Shown in pieces: positions 57,713 to 64,000 of a DNA stretch of 64,000 nt; position 1 is the first letter of the stretch; every line of letters starts with the position of its first letter. The notes below the pieces were generated by a model. The model was given only the letters and a program-made list of their open reading frames with translations. It made no database searches and was not told the DNA's origin. The stretch spans positions 513,764 to 577,763 of the forward strand of contig LUCM01009862.1 of assembly GCA_008360955.1 (NCBI GenBank), given 5' to 3'. A program made the position numbers and the translations under genes. This stretch comes from Fasciolopsis buskii (Eukaryota > Platyhelminthes > Trematoda > Plagiorchiida > Fasciolidae).

Positions 57713-57725
57713 GTCTAAATGCTCA
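57713..57725. repeat. target-site duplication, right copy
   Basis: GTCTAAATGCTCA, identical to 54049-54061. It marks the 5' end of the minus-strand RTE-like element at 57712. Confidence 0.85.
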
Positions 57726-57980
57726 AAGATGACAAGTCAAAAATTAGAGTCGTTGCTATTCGGCGAGCGGCCAACGGTACAAAGATAGAAGTTGAATTTT
57801 CGATCACATGGATTGGGATTCTCGATAACGGAGCATCGGTGGATATAGGGACAAGCACCAGCTTTAAAGATGCGACCATGACTTTAATTGGAATGGCGTA
57901 GATCCACGCGCGGTCTCATTCGGTCAGTTGTGGCAACTAGCCGGATGACATTGAATTGTCGTTCGCCATCAAAGTGACCG
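57726..57980. other. no gene recognised
   Basis: A 60-codon frame at 57719-57901 begins inside the target-site duplication and has no motif. This may be the body of a tRNA-headed repeat (next entry). Confidence 0.4.
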
Positions 57981-58044
57981 GTGGTGGATCTGGGATTCCA
58001 ACCTGACGTTTTTGGAGCGACAAACGTTTAATCCACATGACCAC
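57981..58044 (-). other. tRNA-like segment (possible tRNA-derived repeat head)
   Basis: On the minus strand the segment begins GTGGT and ends ACCAC (a 5-bp acceptor-like pairing). It contains GTGGATTAAACG in the D-arm position, CGTTT/AAACG as a possible anticodon stem, and GGTTGGAATCC, one base off the B-box consensus GGTTCGANTCC. At 64 nt it is shorter than a tRNA and the T-stem pairs poorly, so it is not a functional tRNA. A tRNA-derived SINE or pseudogene fits better. It lies about 0.3 kb upstream of the first recognised CCT2 exon. Confidence 0.4.
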
Positions 58045-58348
58045 TTTGTATATCTTATTCTGATCGGTTAGTGTAATGACTTGCATTTATATGCCGTGTC
58101 CTGCAGTTTACTTCGGTGACATAGTTACTCGTTCGGTAAATCATGGGCCCAAACTCTGCTACAATCTCCGTGACATCATCGCTGTTACTTACAGGTCACG
58201 AATGCTCATTCAACTAATGCCATTGGGAGTTCGGCCATTCACTGCCATGATCCTCGATGGTACTTTTCAGGATGAAGTGGTTGCAAGCCTTGATGATCCT
58301 TCAGGAGAATTGCTTTTTGCGCTAACATGTCTCGTTTACTCTTTTCAG
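58045..58348 (+). other. upstream of CCT2 exons; probable 5' intron or leader
   Basis: Open in one plus-strand frame, but a pyrimidine-rich tract and CTTTTCAG immediately before 58349 point to a 3' splice site. The first coding exon with the start codon is therefore expected upstream and was not identified. Confidence 0.4.
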
Positions 58349-58417
58349 CTTGCCTTGCAGCCGATATCCGTCTTGAGTGCCGGAGCTGATGAGGAGAAAG
58401 CAGAAACAGCTCGATTG
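58349..58417 (+). CDS. CCT2: CCT2 exon, N-terminal segment
   Basis: 69 bp, 23 codons, phase 0 on both sides. Encodes [20 protein letters not shown] and three more residues. It follows CTTTTCAG and is followed by GTAAGT. It corresponds to the residues just after the N-terminus of other CCT2 proteins, so at most a few codons are missing upstream. Confidence 0.9.
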
Positions 58418-61004
58418 GTAAGTTGGTGTTTACTCCTCATGCTCCTAGTCCTCCTTCGTGGGTGCCATAGCCATTGGAGATCTCGTAAAAACTACTTTGG
58501 GACCTAAGGGAATGGACAAAATCTTACTGTCGTCAGGGGACTCAGTCGTTGTCACAAACGATGGCGCCACTATCCTAAAGTCAATTGGTGTAGACAATCC
58601 TGCTGCCAAAATCCTTGTTGGTAAGTCTTGAAAACACTCAATTTATTTCCACAGAAATGAGCAAGGTTCAAGACGATGAAGTTGGCGATGGTACAACATC
58701 AGTGACCGTGTTGGCTGCAGAGCTGCTAAGGGTGAGTAGTTCATACAGATTTATTCGAGACCTGTGAGCAATACGGATTACCTTACCAGGCGTTTGTTTC
58801 GCAAGATCCAAAACGCTAAAAAATGTTTTTTCGGCTTGAATGGAGATATAAATGGCAGGTTTTTTTAACGCGACAGTTAAAGTGAATGTGCCGTGAAATC
58901 GAATTGTATTTGACGGGGTTTTACCGTTGTCATGGACCAGCAAACAACCACCGAAGTGAAGCGGAAGAGAAAGCCGTCAATTAGGTTTAACGGACTAATC
59001 AATTGCGCATGCAACTGAAATAGGAAATAGTCAGAAGGGTTAATTTTTTTGAGAGCAATGTACCTAAGTATAGCAGTTGGTGACTCAGTTTTTGGTTCAT
59101 AACATGCTTTTCCACATTTAAAAGTTGAACATGAGTTTCAGTGTTTGCGTGATTTGGCAAACAGCGGTAAAGGCGATAGCAAGGACGTGAATTTGGTTAT
59201 CAAACTTATGTCTGCAGCGCACGGCACTGCTAGTGGAGATTTATCTTGTTATGATGTCTTGGTTAATTGTTAGCTAATGAATGAGCATATTGCTATGGAA
59301 TAGTTTGAGAACGTGGAGAATGAGTTGTAGGTACTGAACGGTTTTGCAGTGTTTCTGTTGGTTTCATGACATTTTTAGGCGGATTTTAGGAGCATTATGT
59401 CCACAATAAAGGCACGCTCCTGGATAAAGCAGTAAATATGGACAAACGTGCTGTTGTTGCTTGAGGATTTTGCTCGGATTGCTTCTTGTCAACATCAGGG
59501 TCATGGTAGATCTTGGTTAACCCACTGTGGGAAACATTGTCTGGGATTAGACGGTTGCAGATGAAAGTCCAATGTGCATTTTGCTCCAGAGATAACCGCA
59601 TATTGGTTGCGAGCAGCAGAAGCTAATTTTCATAACGAAGTATTCCTTACATCTCTCTGGGGTGCATCCAAACAGTTCCATCCACATTGTGGGAAGTATC
59701 CGGTTTCAAACGACCGATTACGATGGCTATCTTCCTCGAGGTCATACTTTTTGAGTTGTGATCGTTTGTTTCAGTGCTCTCGGTTTAGGTTCACTCACTG
59801 GAGGTTATTTGTCTAGAAACGGTGTGACCGCTCACTAGCGCGATGGCTTCCAATGTCACATTTCCTTCAATAGGGAGTAAGTGCATTAGGCAAAGCTTCG
59901 GTTAATGGGCCAAACCTTATTCCTCAAAACAAATTTGTTACCAGTATGAGATTACTGGATTTGCGATTCCGAAAGCGGCCAATAGGTAATTAGTAGCGAA
60001 AAGAGGTAGCGACCAAGACCAGAGCACGTTGGTGCAAGGTTAACGGTTGTAAAAGCTGGATCGAGAGAATTTAATAAATTACCATCCTTCCACTCAGTGA
60101 AATAACCAAACGGCAGTTTTGTGTTTGATTCTTAGTAGGTTATTTAGAGGGCCTCAACCAGTTCTCACAGAGTGAGTAAAAGAATGACATCACGTAAGTT
60201 GTTGACCAGACCAAATAAATCAAGTTTAGAAGAAGCTCACGTTCTGGGTTTGATTCCACAGAAATTGCTTTACCAATGAGTTTTTGTTCGCCACTATGCG
60301 CGACGAGATACAGCAACATGTAAAGTGGTTAGAGGAGTGATATTTGTATTCCGGCACACCAGCATGTGACAGGTGTGTGATATCAGAATCTTGCCTGCAA
60401 GTTTCACCAGCATTACAATATCCATCACAGAAGCTGCCGATGAACATGGGGGAATCAATAAGATCTCGCAACCCACTCGGAAGATTACAAGAATGCAAGG
60501 AAGTAGTATTGTGAGAACATTAAACTGAGATGCCTACGACTGTTTGGTCACAGGAAGAATTTCAGATTTTTCCCGTTTTGCTGAAAAGGCGTTGAAAATC
60601 CTTTCTAAAGCTGACTCTGATCAACGGGTTTCTTGCGGTGTGTATTCTGTGAGCACACTTTCAGCCAATCGATGTGTGAAGTCTTATTTTCTATTTTTCC
60701 TCAACTCACTCAATTTCAGGAGGGTGAACAGCTGATTGCGTCGAAATTGCATCCTCAGACTATTGTTCAAGGATGGCGCGAAGCATCAAAAATAGCGGTT
60801 GCCGCATTAGATTCTGTGGCCGTGGAACACAACAAGGAAATGGTCGCAAGTCATTCAGATCCGGCATTTCGCGAGAAGCTGATGAACATCGCCAGAACTA
60901 CGTTAAGCTCAAAGTTGCTTCATCAACACAAGGAGCATTTTGCAAACTTGGCTGTTAATGCGGTTCTTCGGCTCAAGGGAAGCGGGAATCTGGATGCAAT
61001 TCAG
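58349..61004 (+). CDS. CCT2: T-complex protein 1 subunit beta (CCT2), N-terminal part, four exons
   Basis: Spliced gene for the beta subunit of the cytosolic TRiC/CCT chaperonin, the ATP-driven double ring that folds actin, tubulin and many other proteins. Exons: 58349-58417, 58449-58620, 58655-58731, 60720-61004; all introns begin GT and end AG, and phases join (0, 1, 0). Together they encode about 201 residues that align from near the N-terminus: [64 protein letters not shown] (the GDGTT nucleotide-binding signature) and [13 protein letters not shown]. The start codon exon is not identified and the remaining about 330 residues lie beyond 64000, after an intron longer than 3 kb. It is on the strand opposite the neighbouring full-length RTE and shows no coding damage. 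Confidence 0.95.
58449..58620 (+). CDS. CCT2: CCT2 exon, nucleotide-binding (equatorial) segment
   Basis: 172 bp, after a very short 31-bp intron (GTAAGT...CTCCTAG). Encodes [20 protein letters not shown] through NPAAKILV and ends in phase 1 before GTAAGT. Contains the TLGPKGMDK and NDGATILK motifs that bind nucleotide and magnesium in group II chaperonins. Confidence 0.95.
58655..58731 (+). CDS. CCT2: CCT2 exon with GDGTTSV signature
   Basis: 77 bp, after a 34-bp intron (GTAAGT...TTCCACAG). The split codon joins as GAA (Glu) where other CCT2 proteins usually have Asp (VDM.KVQDDE); then [20 protein letters not shown]. Ends phase 0 before GTGAGT. Confidence 0.95.
58732..60719 (+). other. CCT2 intron, about 2.0 kb
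   Basis: GTGAGT...TTTCAG. No retroelement motif recognised inside. Short frames on both strands are uninformative. The contrast with the two introns of 31 and 34 bp just upstream is striking. Confidence 0.85.
60720..61004 (+). CDS. CCT2: CCT2 exon, equatorial to intermediate domain
   Basis: 285 bp, 95 codons, phase 0 both sides. Encodes [20 protein letters not shown], then [30 protein letters not shown] and [14 protein letters not shown], before GTAAGG. Collinear with other CCT2 proteins. 'ARTTLSSK' replaces the usual 'AGTTLSSK'. Confidence 0.95.
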
Positions 61005-61373
61005 GTAAGGCTGCTTCTGACTTCTGTTTTTTGTGACAGCTGTATTTTTGTTTTTGTGACCACTGAGGTTTCCTTAGTGTTCACCCTGTTAAGTGAAAAA
61101 AGCCTGATCAACGAATAAACATACGTCTTCATGTTGCAAATGTATTGGCAATTATTTTACTCGCCGCACCAAACGATTTCATACCCGGTCAATGTCGTTT
61201 ACTTTTCGCTGTGTACCTGTCCATGCCAGTTTTAATATTCAGTGTTCATTCGTAGCAGGTTTATACTTCGTGCAGTATCCTGTTTTTCGTGCTCCAAAGC
61301 AGTAAAATAATGACGCATTTTTTCTTTTTGGCCACTTCTTAGCGCCATTAGTAAAATTGATTTACCCACAGTA

Positions 61374-61383
61374 GATCACAATC
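61374..61383. repeat. probable target-site duplication, left copy
   Basis: GATCACAATC, matching GATCAAAATC at 61973-61982 with one difference, directly before the RTE-like fragment. Confidence 0.55.
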
Positions 61384-61972
61384 CTATGGCTAGGATTGGA
61401 TGGAGTGACCGGGTGGGTAATATTGAGGTTAGGAATCTGGTATTGGGTGCCACTTCTGAGAATAGCTTGTTTCAGCGTATAAAACTTAGCAGACTGCGAT
61501 GGTTGGGTCACGTGTTGCTCATGGGGAATACTCGTCTACCATATCGTGCCTTATTTTGTTTTCCTCCTAAGGAATGAAAGAAGCCATGTGGAAGCCAACA
61601 GATGACGTGGCAACGTGGGATGAGAAAATGTACAGCGAAGTTAGGTAAAGTAGGTGTCTCACGCCTTCGTGGTTGGGGTCCGAAAGACTCGTCAACTAGT
61701 TGGCTGGAGACACTGAAGGATATGGCAGTGAACCGTGAACAGTGGCGATCGTGCTGTCATTTTCTATCGAATCAGAATGATTGAAAACACGTGCGTTTGT
61801 ACAGTTAGGCTGTGTTCCGTGTGTTGGCTGCAGCAGCATCTTATCTTTTCCCGCCTGTGTAGGTCCACTCTCTGTTCCCACTGAATATTCACTCTTTTTA
61901 TATAAGCGTGTAACTCTGGGGAAAGGCAGCGGTCAGTGAGGCTTGCCTTGCTGTTTAACGCTAAACGATGAT
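61384..61972 (+). mobile_element. RTE-like non-LTR retrotransposon, 5'-truncated 3' end (copy 4)
   Basis: Plus-strand C-terminal ORF2 with one stop near 61.58 kb: ARIGWSDRVGNIEVRNLVLG, RLRWLGHVLLMGNTRLPYRA, then TWQRGMRKCTAKLGKVGVSR and a stop at about 61784. About 190 bp of 3' UTR follow, ending TTTAACGCTAAACGATGATGATC. A typical 5'-truncated insertion, in the sense orientation within the CCT2 intron. Same family as the 54.06-57.71 kb element. Confidence 0.85.
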
Positions 61973-61982
61973 GATCAAAATC
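61973..61982. repeat. probable target-site duplication, right copy
   Basis: GATCAAAATC, one mismatch from 61374-61383, immediately after the GAT-rich tail. Overlap with the tail makes the exact edge ambiguous. Confidence 0.55.
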
Positions 61983-63804
61983 GCTGACTGAGTTGTTTTA
62001 CCATTTTATTATTCACGCCCCGACAAGTGTGCGCAGACCTGGTACCATTTAAAGGAAAACAGCGTTGTGATGTCCTACGTTCTGTGCAAATGAACCTTCA
62101 GCAGTTCAGTCGCTTTATACGCTTATAATTGGCCCCTGTAACTAATTGAATTTCAGCACCAGATTAGACTTTCGAGCCAAGTTAGTCGATATGTTGTCTT
62201 ATCGCTCCTTCTAGCGTCATGCTGAATTCGAACAGAACATGGATGCACAGTGTAGGTTTCAAATCTTTATAATTTTTTTTACCTAACTGAATTGGAAAGT
62301 GATTGGCTAACCTGCTTGCTGTACTTCTTACTTTCTTTCTTATGTTAGAAGAGTGATTGTAATGGTTTCAAGTAAACCACCTATAATATGTTTGCACCCG
62401 CTACGTGCCTTGATTGACCTGAAAATTCTGTTTTCGCTATAGTCAAATGTCGTTTGAAATATCATTACCACTAAACTCGTACATCATAAGTTCTGTGTCC
62501 GTCTTTCTTTGTCGTAAATCGGCCAGTAGGATATTCTGAGTTCATGCGTCCGTCTGCCTTATTACTTGCCCAGTGGTTGAGTAAAAATCGATGCAGCTGC
62601 CGAAGTGCTTCCGCCGTTTTAACGCTGCGTTGTAGCCCGTTGAATTCAGTCCTCATTGGTGATCGTCTTTGCTTTTCCACACTAGAACTTTAGCACTGCG
62701 ATAGGAACGTGCTCCATTGTCTCTAATGCCTGTTTGGGGCTGAAACGAAACCTTAGAAGCTGTCAACTGGTCGGGCTTGGTAAGGAGCTGGTTTACAGAG
62801 TTTTACCCCTCAGATCACTTATTTTTCCACAGTACGTGATGTGGCATGTGAACACTTTGATTACGGCGATGATCGCTTTTCGTTCAGTGGCCTTTAGAAA
62901 CTTCTGATCTCAGCAGCCAGTTCTTTGTACCATCGCCGCCGTTCAAAACACCAGTTCTTCCCAGTGGCAGTGCGGGCGAGCAAAACCCCTACCCTCAAGT
63001 TCCGTTTTCGAAGTAATCTTCCAAAGCCGAGCTGCGCGTTAAAATGCCTCTAAAATGAATCGCCATAGTTGGTAGTTTTCTTTTGTTCACAATGACCACT
63101 TCCAGCCAATTCGGCACCCGTTTGTGGCTTCACCAGTAAACAGCCCTAGACTATTATTAGTGTTAAATTTCACACAGTCAACCAGCTTTCGCCCAAGGCT
63201 TGCGGGTCATCTTTGCTTTCTATCGTAACAACATTCCTGTTGTCGCCAAGTAGTTCGGGTGTGCATTAAAAGCCGTTCGCTCACAGGGCTTAACGCCCAT
63301 CGGAACAATCATGATTTGTTTTCAAGAGTTTATCGCTTCCAACCAGTTCTCATGTTAACGCCATTTTCTCACCACAACAAATTTGCGTCCTTCTCACACC
63401 GATTTGAGATGCAATACACCCTTTGGCATATCGAAGTCGGTTCTGATCCGTTGCTATTAATTGGTATTTGCGAGTTAAATTTCCCTGGTGCGAATGCTGC
63501 TTTGATTACGTTAGGTAGACCTAGCGAACTTGTTGCTTGCCGGGTCACACTCTAAAAATGTATTTGCAATAGATTTCCTTTCATTTATCGGTTGCTATCA
63601 CAAAATTCAGTGCGCACAGCATTACTTAGGCGAAATTCGCCAGCTGATCCCTTTGACCAGTTAAACGTCTAGATGACATACACTTTCTTACTCCGGCGAA
63701 TCAGTTAAAGACAAATAGCCGAGAAGCATGCACCTTTTCACAATATTTCTATCGCTTGTGATATTTGGTTTCTCTAACCATCAAATGATTTTCGATTATC
63801 GTCA
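61983..63804 (+). other. CCT2 intron sequence, no gene recognised
   Basis: A 98-codon plus-strand frame at 63259-63555 has no motif and does not match the expected next CCT2 residues. Confidence 0.5.
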
Positions 63805-64000
63805 GTCCACTGGAGTTCCCTCTCTTTTATTCAACCTGTCTCTTCTGTCTCCAACCCAATCTGTTTGCCCCTTCTGCCCACCCATAGTATCTCCATTGAT
63901 AACACGTCCAATACTCACAGCGGTTTATTGTCAAGTAGTGTAGTGGGTAGTTTTCAGTCTGTTTGCTCACCTGTTCTCAAGTCTCGTCAGCCTCTGCATC
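63805..64000 (+). mobile_element. RTE-like non-LTR retrotransposon, 5' region entering the window end (copy 5)
   Basis: Plus-strand sequence nearly identical to the reverse complement of about 57245-57060, the start of the endonuclease coding region. Shared runs include TTTTATTCAACCTGTCTCTT and CCCACCCATAGTATCTCCAT. The leader seen at 57.3-57.7 kb is absent, so it is 5' truncated or joined at about 63805. It continues past 64000. Confidence 0.8.

Larger units (their letters stand above)
61005..64000 (+). other. CCT2 intron running off the window
   Basis: Starts GTAAGG. No further CCT2 exon (next expected residues about 'IIKKLGG') was found up to 64000. It contains two RTE-like fragments in the same orientation as CCT2. 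61983-63804 holds no motif I recognise. Confidence 0.75.

Noticed and set aside
57981..58044. Functional tRNA gene
   Set aside because: Too short, poor T-stem pairing and no clear 7-nt anticodon loop.
58076..58507. Single 143-codon ORF read straight through as the CCT2 N-terminus
   Set aside because: Clear splice signals (CTTTTCAG before 58349 and GTAAGT after 58417) and the known CCT2 sequence show that only 58349-58417 is coding here. The rest is intron read-through.
1..64000. CRISPR array, bacterial operon, viral genome or toxin system
   Set aside because: No regularly spaced short repeats, no operon-like gene packing, and all recognisable coding parts are eukaryotic host exons or retrotransposons.

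Overview
The window looks like intron-rich, repeat-dense DNA from a parasitic flatworm, most likely a digenean trematode. Two things support this. The one clear host gene is a spliced eukaryotic chaperonin gene, CCT2, and the surrounding DNA is packed with decayed retrotransposons of types common in flatworms: RTE-like and CR1-like non-LTR, Ty3/gypsy and BEL/Pao. The base composition looks too GC-rich for Schistosoma. The organism assignment is inference.

Layout. 1-6.7 kb: nothing firmly identified, with three weak candidate coding segments on the minus strand. 6.8-7.25 kb: the 3' end of a CR1-like element (+). 9.07-15.96 kb: a long CR1-like element on the minus strand with ORF1, endonuclease (EN), reverse transcriptase (RT) and C-terminal parts. 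Its 3' portion is present twice as an exact 1,369-bp direct repeat around a single N, which looks like an unmerged contig overlap. 16.4-18.2 kb: C-rich, probably CR1 ORF1 debris (+). 18.6-21.1 kb: a decayed BEL/Pao pol on the plus strand (RT, RNase H-like region, integrase, integrase C-terminus). 24-26.7 kb: a decayed Ty3/gypsy pol (-). 22.8-23.1 and 28.3-28.6 kb: two copies of an unclassified dispersed repeat. 32.6-38.8 kb: CR1-like pieces (+), with the RT half lying before the EN half. 40.3-42.0 kb: a Ty3/gypsy gag-protease-RT fragment (-). 42.37-47.62 kb: a complete-length but dead Ty3/gypsy element (-) with 289-bp LTRs. 50.1-51.9 kb: opposed fragments of an RTE-like family. 54.05-57.73 kb: a nearly full-length RTE-like element (-) between 13-bp target-site duplications. 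58.35-61.0 kb: four exons of CCT2 (+). Two more RTE-like fragments (+) lie in the CCT2 intron that runs off the window.

The only functional gene I can defend is CCT2, a subunit of the cytosolic TRiC/CCT chaperonin. Only about its first 200 codons are here. The rest is a layered graveyard of retroelements, nearly all with frameshifts and stops. I found no CRISPR array, bacterial operon, rRNA or intact tRNA. I did not find a convincing new biological system. The most useful observations are the assembly duplication, the insertion structures with target-site duplications, a 3'-UTR-like sequence lying antisense in the RTE 5' leader, and a strand-composition signature that tracks CR1 orientation.
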